DNA from: Sphingomonadaceae bacterium
GTDB lineage: Bacteria; Pseudomonadota; Alphaproteobacteria; Sphingomonadales; Sphingomonadaceae
Assembly (NCBI GenBank): GCA_947375105.1
Contig: CANCET010000004.1
Coordinates: 1-50,586, forward strand
Length of the DNA: 50,586 bases
Direction of reading: 5' to 3'
Position 1 is the first letter of the stretch; every line of letters begins with the position of its first letter. The position numbers were made by a program, and so were the translations under genes. A model generated the notes under the pieces. The model made no database searches. It saw nothing but the letters and a program-made list of their open reading frames with translations, and was not told the DNA's origin. Shown here one piece after another: positions 8,378 through 17,009 of the stretch.

Positions 8378-8896
8378 ATGACCGTCCGCCTCCACTCATT
8401 GCTGGCTGCACTGATCGTGCTCGCAGCGCCGCTTCCGGCGCTCGCGGCGCCCGGTGGTTCGGCGACGCTGACCGGTGCGGCAAGTGCCACGGTCATTCAG
8501 CCGATCAGCATCGTGGCCACAGCGCCTCTGAGCTTTGGCGTGATGGCCCAGCCCACGGCGGCGGGCACGGTAACCGTTAGCACCGCGGGCATAGTAACGA
8601 CCGGCGGTGGCATGGTGGGCAACACCGCGATCGCACAGGGCAGTTCCGGCCCGCAGGCCGGCAAGTTTCGTGTGAGCGGCGATCCGGGCCGGCAGTTCTT
8701 CGTCACCCTTCCCGCTGCGGCTACGGTGAACCGCACCGGCGGTTCGATGACGATCACGCTGTTCACCGTGGGCGCACTGACAGGCTCGCCCGTGGGCACG
8801 CTCGATATCGCCGTGGGCGGCACGCTGGCCGTTGGCGCCGCGCAGCCCATCGGGACTTACACCGGCACGTACCAGATCACCGCATCCTACAACTGA
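8378..8896 (+). CDS. DUF4402 minor-type pilin subunit B1
   Basis: This is a 172-residue exported protein with a signal peptide ending in LPALA. It has the DUF4402 layout of IQPISIVATAPLSFGVMAQPT, KFRVSGDPGRQFFVTLP and GGTLAVGAAQPIGTYTGTYQI, ending in TASYN. It differs clearly from the A-type proteins: it has PTAAGTVTVSTAG after the first strand and longer loops. Its closest relative in the window is the gene at 9958, with the same PTAAGTV and GPxxGxF/GPGTF segments. It follows A2 across a hairpin, as the 9958 gene follows A3. A T-run terminator lies shortly downstream. Confidence 0.83.
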   Translation: MTVRLHSLLAALIVLAAPLPALAAPGGSATLTGAASATVIQPISIVATAPLSFGVMAQPTAAGTVTVSTAGIVTTGGGMVGNTAIAQGSSGPQAGKFRVSGDPGRQFFVTLPAAATVNRTGGSMTITLFTVGALTGSPVGTLDIAVGGTLAVGAAQPIGTYTGTYQITASYN

Positions 8897-8968
8897 GGCG
8901 AACGGCGCCGATCTGAGCCGCCCCGGGCTAACGCCCCTCATTTTTACGCGAATCCCCGTTCACATGTC

Positions 8969-8998
8969 GCCCGCGCCGCATCGGCAGCGGGCTTTTTT
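8969..8998 (+). terminator. Intrinsic terminator after pilin gene B1
   Basis: The GCCCGC/GCGGGC stem (8969-8974 with 8987-8992) has a 12-base loop and is followed at once by six T (8993-8998). This marks the end of the transcript that includes the gene at 8378. Confidence 0.75.
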
Positions 8999-9170
8999 GC
9001 GTCTCTGCGGCGCGGCAGGCCGACAAACAACCGCTGCAGGGGCAAAAAATTCACCTCAAGCGAAAATTTTTCACTGTTTTTCCGACACCTGGATGCCACG
9101 TCTGGCGCGGCAGAGCAGCGGTGAATGCGCATGACAAAACCCGATTATTCACACAGCCCGGGTCACTTGC

Positions 9171-9178
9171 ATGGTTAA
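9171..9178 (-). promoter_or_regulatory. CtrA-like half-site upstream of pilin gene A3
   Basis: ATGGTTAA is the complement of TTAACCAT and is followed 17 bases later by TTAACC. It lies about 210 bp before the start at 9391, in the AT-rich upstream region. Confidence 0.35.
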
Positions 9179-9390
9179 TTGCGAATAAAGGTGGATTAAC
9201 CGTCGATTTACATTCTCATTTTGGGACATTTTCTAAGTAAAAACCCAGATAACTACCCATTAACTCGCCCCGAATACGTAGCAATACGTACCGAATAAAG
9301 GCGATCCAGCCCGAGTTCGCAGTACCGCAGTTTTCGGTCTTGTCGCAGCCCAGGGGGGAGGCGCCAAGGCCAACATTCGGGAGCTTACAC

Positions 9391-9885
9391 GTGAAGAAGA
9401 TCATTCTCGCTTCGGCCATCGCCCTCATTTCGGCTACCCCCGCTTTCGCGGCTTCGGGCAACACCTCGACGGCTTCGGGCGCCGCCACGGCCACGATCGT
9501 TTCGCCGATCGTGCTGACCCACACCACCGGCGCTGCGCTCGGCTTCGGCACGTTCACAACCGGAACCGGCGGTTCCATCACCGTTACGACGGCGGGTGCC
9601 GGCTCGGTTGGCGGCGATGTCGCATTCGTTCCCGGCTCGACGAACTCGGCCGATGCGTTCACCGTCGCGGGCGACTCCAGCCGCTCCTACTCGATCGCCA
9701 CGACCGGTGGCAGCGTGACCGCTGGCAGCACCAGCATCGCCTTCACCACAACGCCTTCGGCGACCACCGACACGCTCTCCGGCGGTGCGGGTTCGTTCAC
9801 GGTCGGCGGCACGCTGACCCTGCTCGGCACCGAAGCTGCTGGCGCCTACACCGGCACCTATTCGGCGACCGTCACCTACAACTGA
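9391..9885 (+). CDS. DUF4402 major-type pilin subunit A3
   Basis: This is a 164-residue exported protein. GTG 9391 is chosen because it gives the signal peptide MKKIILASAIALIS...ATPAFA, shared with the gene at 7774, and a GGGAG lies about 8 bases upstream. The mature domain has LTHTTGAALGFGTFTTGTGG, DAFTVAGDSSRSYSI and the ending GTYSATVTYN. It is a close paralogue of the genes at 6916 and 7774 but more divergent in the central strands. A GC hairpin and a B-type gene follow, repeating the A2-hairpin-B1 order. Confidence 0.86.
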   Translation: MKKIILASAIALISATPAFAASGNTSTASGAATATIVSPIVLTHTTGAALGFGTFTTGTGGSITVTTAGAGSVGGDVAFVPGSTNSADAFTVAGDSSRSYSIATTGGSVTAGSTSIAFTTTPSATTDTLSGGAGSFTVGGTLTLLGTEAAGAYTGTYSATVTYN

Positions 9886-9898
9886 TCGCACTGAACCG

Positions 9899-9930
9899 GC
9901 CGGGGGCAGCCTGCATTGGCAGCCCCCGGC
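9899..9930 (+). terminator. GC hairpin between pilin genes A3 and B2
   Basis: Perfect 9-bp arms, GCCGGGGGC (9899-9907) and GCCCCCGGC (9922-9930), enclose a 14-base loop with no T-run. It occupies the same place as the hairpin at 8310-8337 in the other pilin pair, so it is probably an attenuator or 3'-end stabiliser. Confidence 0.6.
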
Positions 9931-9957
9931 ATGTGCACTCCATACCGGATTACCCCG

Positions 9958-10491
9958 ATGATTTCCGCCCCGCGACATCTGTCCGGGATGGCGGCCCTGG
10001 TGTGTGCCTGGGCGGCCCTCTCCGGCACTGCATTCGCAGCCCCGAGCAGCTCGACGATGAGTGGTTCGGCGCAGGCGGTTGTCCTTACGCCGCTGGCTAT
10101 CGTGCCGGTGAACACGCTCTCGTTCGGGCAACTCACCCGCCCGACGGCAGCCGGCACCGTGCAGCTCGATCCTTCGGGCACGATCACCACCACGGGGGGC
10201 GTGCTCACCAGCACCGCCATTGCGCAGTCCGCGCCGCGCGGACCGGGCACCTTCGTTCTGGTGGGTGAAGCAGGCCGCCTGTTCACCATCGACCTGCCCA
10301 CTGTGGCGATCCTGCGCCAGGGCACGCGGAACATGCGGCTCAGCGCATTCCGCAGCAACTGGACGGCAGGCGCCGCCTTCAGCGCCACGCGCACATTCGC
10401 GCTTTCGGTCGGCGCCACGCTCAATGTCGGCGCGAACCAGACGGTGGGAACCTACACCGGGACCTACGCCGTAACTGTGACTTATCAGTAG
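9958..10491 (+). CDS. DUF4402 minor-type pilin subunit B2
   Basis: This is a 177-residue exported protein. The ATG at 9958 is chosen because it puts a standard signal peptide at the N-terminus, ending in SGTAFA. The mature domain has VVLTPLAIVPVNTLSFGQL, PTAAGTVQLDPSGTITTTGG and the ending GTYTGTYAVTVTYQ. It is closest to the gene at 8378 and differs from the A-type set in having Arg-rich segments (RQGTRNMRLSAFRSN). It is the last subunit before the chaperone gene, 72 bp away. Confidence 0.82.
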   Translation: MISAPRHLSGMAALVCAWAALSGTAFAAPSSSTMSGSAQAVVLTPLAIVPVNTLSFGQLTRPTAAGTVQLDPSGTITTTGGVLTSTAIAQSAPRGPGTFVLVGEAGRLFTIDLPTVAILRQGTRNMRLSAFRSNWTAGAAFSATRTFALSVGATLNVGANQTVGTYTGTYAVTVTYQ

Positions 10492-10563
10492 TCCGCGATT
10501 GCCAGCGAATCAGGGTTTCCCCATAAGGGCTTTAACCTATTTTGCTGCGTCAGGATTGACCAC

Positions 10564-11562
10564 TTGCCTATTACCCGATCGTTGCCCCTTGCGGCATCGC
10601 TGAGAACTTCGGCGTTGGGCGTGCGCCTTGCCGCCGCCGTGGCAATGGCTTTACCGTTCAACGCCTTGGCCCAGATGGCTGTGCAAACCCCGCTGGCAGC
10701 GCAAACCCCGGCGGCGGAAGAACCGGCCGATGCGCCGCCTGCTCCTGCCCCGCTGCCGGCGGGCGCGGTTGGCGGGATGGGCGACATCAACCTCTTCCCC
10801 AAGCGCGTGGTGATCGACGATCGCACCCGCATTGCTAACGTGGGGCTTTATAACCGCGCTGCCGCTGCGGGTGAATACGAGATCACCGTCTCCGACATGG
10901 CGATGCAGCGCGACGGGCGGCTGGTCGATCTGGCGACCGTGCAGGACCCGGCAGCACATGACGCGGTGCGAACCGCCAGCGGTTTCCTGCGCTGGTCGCC
11001 GCGCCATGTCGCGCTGCCTGCCAGCGAGGCGCAGATGGTTCGGATCATGGCGCGCGTGCCGCCCGAACTGCCGCCCGGCGAGTACCGTTCGCACTTTACC
11101 GTCGTCTCGGTGCCGCCCGAAACTGGCGGCACCAGCATCGATGAAGCGGCGGGCAGCCAAGCCGGCGGAGGCATCGGCGTGCGGATCGTGCCGCGCTTCG
11201 GCATCTCGATACCGGTGATCGTGCGGGTAGGTGAAACGACGCTGACTGCTGGGCTGAAGGACCTCAAGCTCAACACCGCGCCCGGGACGCCTGCCGCGCT
11301 GAGCCTGACCATCACGCGGGATGGCACCCGCTCGGCCTTCGGCGACATCCTGATAACCGCGCCGGGCGCCAAGAAGCCGGTGGCCGAAATCAAGGGCATC
11401 GGCGTCTACACCGAGATCACCGAGCGCGCGATCCAGGTGCTGCTCGATCCTGCCACCGATCCGCGCTTTCTGGCGCGCGGTACGCGGTGGACAGTGAGCT
11501 ACATCGATGACGACATGTCGCCCGGCAAAGTGCTCGCGCGGCAGGAATTCCTCGTGCCGTGA
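10564..11562 (+). CDS. PapD-like periplasmic pilus chaperone
   Basis: This is a 332-residue exported protein. The TTG start at 10564 has AGGA 8 bases upstream (10552-10555) and gives a signal peptide ending near FNALA. A Pro/Ala-rich stretch (residues about 40-70) precedes an N-terminal immunoglobulin-like domain with FPKRVVIDDRTRIANVGLYN and RHVALPASEAQMVRIMAR, the usual PapD-type pattern. A second domain follows from about residue 210. Chaperones of this family bind pilin subunits in the periplasm and deliver them to an outer-membrane usher. Its stop overlaps the usher start (GTGA), so the two are translationally coupled. It is longer than the usual 230-250 residues because of the leader and linker. 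Confidence 0.82.
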   Translation: MPITRSLPLAASLRTSALGVRLAAAVAMALPFNALAQMAVQTPLAAQTPAAEEPADAPPAPAPLPAGAVGGMGDINLFPKRVVIDDRTRIANVGLYNRAAAAGEYEITVSDMAMQRDGRLVDLATVQDPAAHDAVRTASGFLRWSPRHVALPASEAQMVRIMARVPPELPPGEYRSHFTVVSVPPETGGTSIDEAAGSQAGGGIGVRIVPRFGISIPVIVRVGETTLTAGLKDLKLNTAPGTPAALSLTITRDGTRSAFGDILITAPGAKKPVAEIKGIGVYTEITERAIQVLLDPATDPRFLARGTRWTVSYIDDDMSPGKVLARQEFLVP

Positions 11563-14500
11563 AACGAGGCGGGGGGGACGAGACCAGATCCTCCGGACGC
11601 TTGCGGGTCGTGCTGGGCGCTACGCTCGCGCTCGCGGGCGATGCCGCGCGCCGTGAACTGATGCCTGCGGACGGCCCGGCGCCCGATCCCCCGCGCGCGG
11701 CAAAGAAGACGCGCCGACCTGCAGAGCTGCCTGCGCCGCGCTTTGCTGCAGCGGCAACGCCGGCACCTTCGGCAACTGGAGCGGGAGCGCGCAAGGCTGG
11801 CCCGAAGCGCGCGGCAAAGCAGCAGATCGTGCAACCAAGCGCCGAGGCATTGCCTGCCGCGCCAGCCACTGCCGCGCTTGAAGCGCAGCCCGAGACCGAG
11901 GGCGTTCTTTCAGGTGAGTTTCGCAGCGCGATTGTCGCTGAAGGGGCTCAACCGCCCTCCCCCGCTGCGGACCCGGCGCCTGCGCAGGCGCCTGAACTTG
12001 CAACGGCCGCAGCACCGCCCCCGGAGCAGTTGCCGCCGGCCGCCCCTGCCGCAGCCCCTCCCGCCACAGAGCCGGTCCCGGCGCCTGCGTTCGGCCTTGC
12101 TTCCGCCGCCGATGCTGTTGCCGCGCCTGAGCGGCAACCGATCCCCGCCTTAGTAACGCCCGACGCGCTGCTTCCACCCGCCGAGGCACCGCTCGCGCAA
12201 GTTCCGGAAGCGAAGGTTGCACTCGCCGCACCGCCTGCAGCGCCAAACCCGCCCTTATCCCAATCGACGGGGGTATCCGCGCCCCCGCCTGCCGCAGCAC
12301 CAGCGCCCCCGAAGTCGGATGCGCCGGAACCAGCCAAGATCGCGGCGGCGCCTGCGCCGATCGTCGCCCCGCAGCCTGTCAGACTGGCCGAGGCACTCCC
12401 CCTTCCGGCGTTCGGCGGCGGGGCAGCGCCATCATATGAGCCTGCCCCGCCTCCACCGCCGCCAAGGCTTCTCGCAAAGCCTGGAACTGCACAGCCGCGC
12501 TCCGCCTATCTGCCTGCCGCGCTGCCCTTGACCCCGGCTGCGGCCCCTACCGCTCCCGCACACACCGCCTCGCGCAGCTTTGCAGATAGCAGCCGGACGC
12601 TACCCCAGCCGGCGTTCGGCCTGCCCCAGCCTTCGCCTGCCAACGCAGCCCTCCCCAGCACTGCACTGACGGCCTCGCCGATACGCGCAAACGGCACCGA
12701 TCAGGCCGGGCTTGGCGCGGCGCTGCCCGTGCCCGTGATCAGCGAGGACGACGAGCTCATCCTCCAGATCGAGACGGCACAAGGCGAGATGAGCGACACG
12801 ATCGTCGCTTATGGCTTGCGTCAGGGCGTCTACCTGCCGCTTGGCGCCCTCACCCGCTTCCTTGATTTGCCGATCGCGGTATCGGACGACGGCCATTACG
12901 CCAGTGGCTGGTTCCTCGATGAAAAGCGCACCATCGCGCTCAACTTGCGCGATGGCACGCTGGTCGTGGGGGGGAAGCCCGTCCCGCTCGGCAAAGGCGA
13001 TGCGGTCGCCTACGAAGGCGAGCTTTACGTGCGCGCCGAGCGCTTCGGCGATCTCTTCCCGCTCGATCTCAAGGTCGATCTGCGCGCGCAAACCGTTGCC
13101 ATCAAGACCCGCGAGCCGTTCCCGTTCGAGGAACGTATCGCGCGCGAAGCAGACCGCGAGCGATTGGCCTCGCGCGCGGCAAGGGACTCTGGACACGAAG
13201 GCTCCGGCCGCTTCCCGCGCGAGGAAACGCCGTGGCGGGGCGTGTCGATGCCGGTGGGCGAAACCGAGCTGCGCGCGCTGACCGATGACGACCTGGGCGC
13301 GCGGGTGGAGGCGGACCTGCGGCTGGCCGGCGATCTCGCGTTCATGACCGCGCGCGCCTATGTCAGCGCATCGACGCGTGACGGCCTGACGGCGGCGCGC
13401 CTCGAGCTTGGCCGGCGCGACCCGGACGGTGACCTCCTCGGCCCGCTGAAGGCGACCGAATTCCAGCTCGGCGACGTGGCGACCGGCGCCCTGCCGATCG
13501 GCCTGCGCGGGGTGAGCGGGCGCGGCGCCTTCGTAACCAATGCGCCGCTCGAACAGGCCTCGATCTTCGATGCGGTCGATCTGCGGGGCGATCTGCTCGA
13601 TGGCTATGAAGTCGAGCTCTATCGCAACAATGCGCTGATCGGATCGACCCGCACGCCGGTAAACGGCCAGTATGCGTTCCTTCAGGTACCGGTCGATTTC
13701 GGGCTCAACGTGTTCCGCCTCGTGTTCTACGGGCCGCAAGGCCAGCGCCGCGAAGTCGTCCGCAAGATCAGCGTGGGCGATGGCCGCCTGGCGCCCGGCC
13801 AATTCGTCTACAGCGTCGGCGCCGCACAGAAGGATACCAATCTGTTTGGCGTGCGCGGGCCGCGCTTCAGCCCGGGGCAGGACTACGGCGCGTGGCGCAG
13901 CACGGCAGAGCTTGGCTACGGGCTTTCGCGCGCGGTGACGGCCACGCTCGGCGCCGCGCTTTGGGACAGCGGCGGCAAGCACCACTGGCTCGCCGCCACC
14001 GGCCTTCGCAGCGGGATCGGCGCCACCGCGCTGCGGCTCGATCTTGGCCTGCAGGACGGCGGCGGGCATACGATCGAAGCGGGGCTCGGCGGCAAGCTGT
14101 TCGGCCTCGCCTACAGCCTCAGTCACGCCGAGTATGGCGGCGGCGCGATTGACGAAGTGCGCGCTTTCACGGCCGATCCGCTGCGCCGCGCGAGCGAATT
14201 GAACCTCAACGCAACGCTTCATTTCGGCTCCGGCGCCGGCGCGCGGATCATGCCGATCACGAGCCAGGTGCGCCGCATCGAATTTGCCGACGGCCGCCGC
14301 CAGACCGACGCGGCGCTCCGCACGACGCTGCCGCTGGGCAGTGTGCTGCTGTCGAACACCCTCGATTACAACCGGGTGAGCGCGCCCAATGCGCTGGGCA
14401 CCACCGATACCAGCACCCGCCTGCTTGGCACGTTCGATCTCGCCACGCTGTCAGGCTCGCGCACGCGGTTCCGCGCGAGCGCAGGCTATGGCCTCGCGCC

Positions 14501-15347
14501 GCGGCTCAACCTTCAATCGGTGACGCTGGAGGCCGATCGCCGCATCGGCAACAGCACACTGCTGCGCGGCGGAATCACGCATACGCTGACCGACAACCAG
14601 ACCACGCTCGGTCTTTCCGCCATCCGCCGCGTCGGCCCGGTCAACGTGGCCTTCGACGGGTCATACGGCTTTCCCACGCGCAATTTCTCGCTCGCGCTCA
14701 GGATCGGTTTCAGCTTCGGCCGCAACCCGCTTTCAGGGCGCGGCTTCATCGCTCGGCCCGGCCTGACCAGCGGCGGCGCGGTCGCTGTCACCGCCTTCGC
14801 CGACGCCAACGCCAATGGGCTGCGCGATCCCGGCGAGGGACCGGTTGAGGGCGTGACCTTCCTTGCGGGCACCGAGGAAAGCCGCACCGATGCGCATGGC
14901 CGGGCACTGATTGCAGGCCTTGGCGACGGCGCGCGCGCCTCGCTGCGTGTCGATAGCGATTCCATGCCCGATATCGCGCTGGCCCCATCGCGCCCAGGGA
15001 TCGAGATCGTACCGCGCCCGGGCCGCATCCACACCAGCGATTTCGCCATCGTGACCTTGAGCGACATCGAGGGCACTGCCTATTTCCGCGCCGAATCCGG
15101 CACGCGCGCAGTCTCGCGCCTGCAATTGCGGCTGCTGCGCCCCGATGGCAGCCTCGCTGCGCGCGCACGCAGCGAATCCGACGGCTTCTTTTTGTTCGAG
15201 CGCCTGCCAGCGGGCACATATCGGCTCGAACTCGATCCGCAGCAGGCCGCATCGCTCAAAATCCGGCTCGAAGGCCCGGTCACGCTCACGCTTGGCGGCA
15301 AATCGAATGTGCTGCGGCAAACGATCACCGTCGTTTCGGCAAACTAG
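11559..15347 (+). CDS. Outer-membrane usher with long Pro/Ala-rich N-terminal extension
   Basis: This is a 1262-residue protein starting at GTG 11559, overlapping the chaperone stop. A weak signal-like segment (LRVVLGATLALAGDAA) is followed by about 360 residues very rich in Pro and Ala. From residue 395 a usher-like N-domain appears (VYLPLGALTRFLDLPIAVSD). A barrel region follows near 570-1070, with GYEVELYRNNALIGSTRTPV and FGLNVFRLVFYGPQGQRREV, as in ushers. Near 1080 comes the linker FADANANGLRDPGEGPVEGV, typical of usher C-domains, and then a carboxypeptidase-regulatory-like domain to the end. It should form the secretion pore for the DUF4402 subunits. The Pro/Ala extension is not usual for ushers. 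The reading frame is uninterrupted and coupled to the chaperone, which supports the extension being real. Confidence 0.8.
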   Translation: MKRGGGDETRSSGRLRVVLGATLALAGDAARRELMPADGPAPDPPRAAKKTRRPAELPAPRFAAAATPAPSATGAGARKAGPKRAAKQQIVQPSAEALPAAPATAALEAQPETEGVLSGEFRSAIVAEGAQPPSPAADPAPAQAPELATAAAPPPEQLPPAAPAAAPPATEPVPAPAFGLASAADAVAAPERQPIPALVTPDALLPPAEAPLAQVPEAKVALAAPPAAPNPPLSQSTGVSAPPPAAAPAPPKSDAPEPAKIAAAPAPIVAPQPVRLAEALPLPAFGGGAAPSYEPAPPPPPPRLLAKPGTAQPRSAYLPAALPLTPAAAPTAPAHTASRSFADSSRTLPQPAFGLPQPSPANAALPSTALTASPIRANGTDQAGLGAALPVPVISEDDELILQIETAQGEMSDTIVAYGLRQGVYLPLGALTRFLDLPIAVSDDGHYASGWFLDEKRTIALNLRDGTLVVGGKPVPLGKGDAVAYEGELYVRAERFGDLFPLDLKVDLRAQTVAIKTREPFPFEERIAREADRERLASRAARDSGHEGSGRFPREETPWRGVSMPVGETELRALTDDDLGARVEADLRLAGDLAFMTARAYVSASTRDGLTAARLELGRRDPDGDLLGPLKATEFQLGDVATGALPIGLRGVSGRGAFVTNAPLEQASIFDAVDLRGDLLDGYEVELYRNNALIGSTRTPVNGQYAFLQVPVDFGLNVFRLVFYGPQGQRREVVRKISVGDGRLAPGQFVYSVGAAQKDTNLFGVRGPRFSPGQDYGAWRSTAELGYGLSRAVTATLGAALWDSGGKHHWLAATGLRSGIGATALRLDLGLQDGGGHTIEAGLGGKLFGLAYSLSHAEYGGGAIDEVRAFTADPLRRASELNLNATLHFGSGAGARIMPITSQVRRIEFADGRRQTDAALRTTLPLGSVLLSNTLDYNRVSAPNALGTTDTSTRLLGTFDLATLSGSRTRFRASAGYGLAPRLNLQSVTLEADRRIGNSTLLRGGITHTLTDNQTTLGLSAIRRVGPVNVAFDGSYGFPTRNFSLALRIGFSFGRNPLSGRGFIARPGLTSGGAVAVTAFADANANGLRDPGEGPVEGVTFLAGTEESRTDAHGRALIAGLGDGARASLRVDSDSMPDIALAPSRPGIEIVPRPGRIHTSDFAIVTLSDIEGTAYFRAESGTRAVSRLQLRLLRPDGSLAARARSESDGFFLFERLPAGTYRLELDPQQAASLKIRLEGPVTLTLGGKSNVLRQTITVVSAN

Positions 15348-15386
15348 CCTTCCCTCGCGGCTGAAACTCTCTAGCGTTACCTTCCG

Positions 15387-16739
15387 ATGCAGTCCGCACC
15401 CGAACCACCGCCCCATCACCAGCCCAAACGCATGCTCAGCACCACGGCCGCTGCCGCGGTGGTCATGGGCATGGTGATCGGCGCGGGGATCTTCCGCACG
15501 CCGCAGCTTGTCGCGCAAAGCCTCGGCGGCGAAGGGGCCTTGCTGCTCGCCTGGGCGCTGGGCGGGCTGTTCGCTCTGATCGGCGCGCTTTGCTATGCCG
15601 AGCTTTCCGCCGCCTACCCCGATACCGGCGGCGATTATCGCTTCTTGCGCGAGGCGTTTGGCGGAGATGCCGCATGGCTCTTTGCGTGGTCGCGCTTTGC
15701 GGTGATCTTTTCGGCCTCGGGCGCGCTGCTGGCGTTCGTCGGGATCGATTATCTGGCTGAGCTGATTCCGATGGGCACCTTCACCCGGGCGCTTGTGGCC
15801 GGCAGCATGGTCATCCTGCTGACGGCACTCAACTTGCGCGGAGTGCAAACCGGCACGCGCGCGCAGATCGCGATGGTCGCCATGGATGTCGCCGCGCTGC
15901 TCGCGCTGGGCGGCGCGGCGCTGTGGCTGGCCTGGCACGGCATTGCCCCGCAGCAAACGGGGCCAACGCCGCCTGAGCCGGTCAGCCTAGCCGCGTTCGG
16001 CCAGTCGATGGTGTTCATCATGCTGGCCTACGGAGGCTTCAACGACGCCTCGACGCTCTCCGCCGAAGTGCGCAAACCGCGCGACATGACCCGCGCGCTG
16101 TTCGGCGGCATGGTGCTGATCACCGCGCTCTACATGATCGCCAACTGGGCCTATGTGCGCGGGCTTGGCATCGCCGGGCTGGCCCGCAGCGAAGCGCCCG
16201 CCGCCGCATTGATGGCCCGTGCCTTCGGCCCTGCGGGCGAGACGGTGATCGTGATCTGCGTCGCTGTCGCCGCCTTTTCCGTCCTCAACGCCCTCATCAT
16301 CGTCGGTGGACGCACGCTTTATACCGCGGCGGAAGACGAGCCCGCGCTTGCCGCGCTCGCCCAGTGGGACCAGAGCCGCGGGGTGCCGCGCGCCGCCATC
16401 CTCGTGCAGACCGCAGTCGAACTTGCGCTGATTGCGTGGGGTGCCGCATCGGGCCGGGGCTTCGCGACGATGGTCGATTACCTTTCGCCGATCTACTGGC
16501 TGTTCCTGACCATGAGCGGCCTTGCCGTCGTGGTGCTGCGCCGCCGCCAGCCGCATGTGGAGCGCCCCTACAAGGTGCCGCTCTACCCGCTGCTGCCGCT
16601 GATTTTCGCGGCAGCCTGCGCGGGCGTGCTCTACAGCAGCGTGGTCTATGTCGGCTGGTCGGGCTGCCTGATCAGCTTCGGCATGCTCGCACTAGGCTTC
16701 CTCGTGCGGAGCGGCCTTCGCCTCATGGTCAAAAACTGA
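15387..16739 (+). CDS. APC-family amino-acid permease
   Basis: This is a 450-residue polytopic membrane protein with about 12 hydrophobic segments. The first contains VVMGMVIGAGIFRTPQLV, the APC-superfamily signature in which the unwound GxG segment binds substrate. Further landmarks are LCYAELSAAYPDTGGDYRFL and GGFNDASTLSAEVRKPRDM. It should import amino acids or related amines across the inner membrane with protons, but the substrate cannot be told. It starts 39 bp after the usher on the same strand, though no functional link to the pilus genes is evident. Confidence 0.85.
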   Translation: MQSAPEPPPHHQPKRMLSTTAAAAVVMGMVIGAGIFRTPQLVAQSLGGEGALLLAWALGGLFALIGALCYAELSAAYPDTGGDYRFLREAFGGDAAWLFAWSRFAVIFSASGALLAFVGIDYLAELIPMGTFTRALVAGSMVILLTALNLRGVQTGTRAQIAMVAMDVAALLALGGAALWLAWHGIAPQQTGPTPPEPVSLAAFGQSMVFIMLAYGGFNDASTLSAEVRKPRDMTRALFGGMVLITALYMIANWAYVRGLGIAGLARSEAPAAALMARAFGPAGETVIVICVAVAAFSVLNALIIVGGRTLYTAAEDEPALAALAQWDQSRGVPRAAILVQTAVELALIAWGAASGRGFATMVDYLSPIYWLFLTMSGLAVVVLRRRQPHVERPYKVPLYPLLPLIFAAACAGVLYSSVVYVGWSGCLISFGMLALGFLVRSGLRLMVKN

Positions 16740-16854
16740 GGCCCAATCAGACGCCGACGAGAGCATCGCCTGGAAGGCTGGGGAACACATCAATACGGGG
16801 GAGCCCCGGCGCCTTCGGATCTGCCAGAGTACATCGCCCTCGATCATCTCACCC

Positions 16855-17009
16855 CTACAACGCCTTGCCACCCAGCTTCCAGGTCAGTTGAACGTGGAAG
16901 CTGCGCCCCGTGCTGTCGAACCAGCTGATGTCGTAATAGGGATAGCTGGCGTAAGTCGGATCACGCACGGGCATCTGGTCGAACAGGTTGGTGACGGTGA
17001 ACGAGGCGG
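16855..17009 (-). pseudogene. C-terminal stump of a TonB-dependent receptor
   Basis: On the minus strand an open frame ends at the TAG at 16855-16857. It reads FTVTNLFDQMPVRDPTYAS, then PYYDISWFDSTGRSFHVQL, and ends in TWKLGGKAL. This is the usual last-strands pattern of a TonB-dependent receptor (NLFD...PxY...GRxF...). Only about 50 residues remain. The upstream part is lost at 17008-17010, where the sequence switches directly to an IS3-family transposase tail on the opposite strand. It is not the end of the intact receptor at 17594. Confidence 0.75.

Larger units (their letters stand above)
8897..9390. other. 494-bp non-coding gap with terminator and AT-rich promoter region
   Basis: No gene is seen. 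A T-run terminator lies at 8969-8998, which ends the upstream unit. An AT-rich stretch follows with ATGGTTAA (9171-9178), TTAACC (9196-9201) and two TACGTA elements near 9276-9290. The CtrA-like and TACGTA elements recall the blocks before the other A-type genes, but the arrangement is different. Confidence 0.55.

Noticed and set aside
12600..14222. 540-codon open frame on the minus strand inside the usher gene
   Set aside because: It is the antisense shadow of a GC-rich gene. The + strand frame has clear usher domains and a coupled start.
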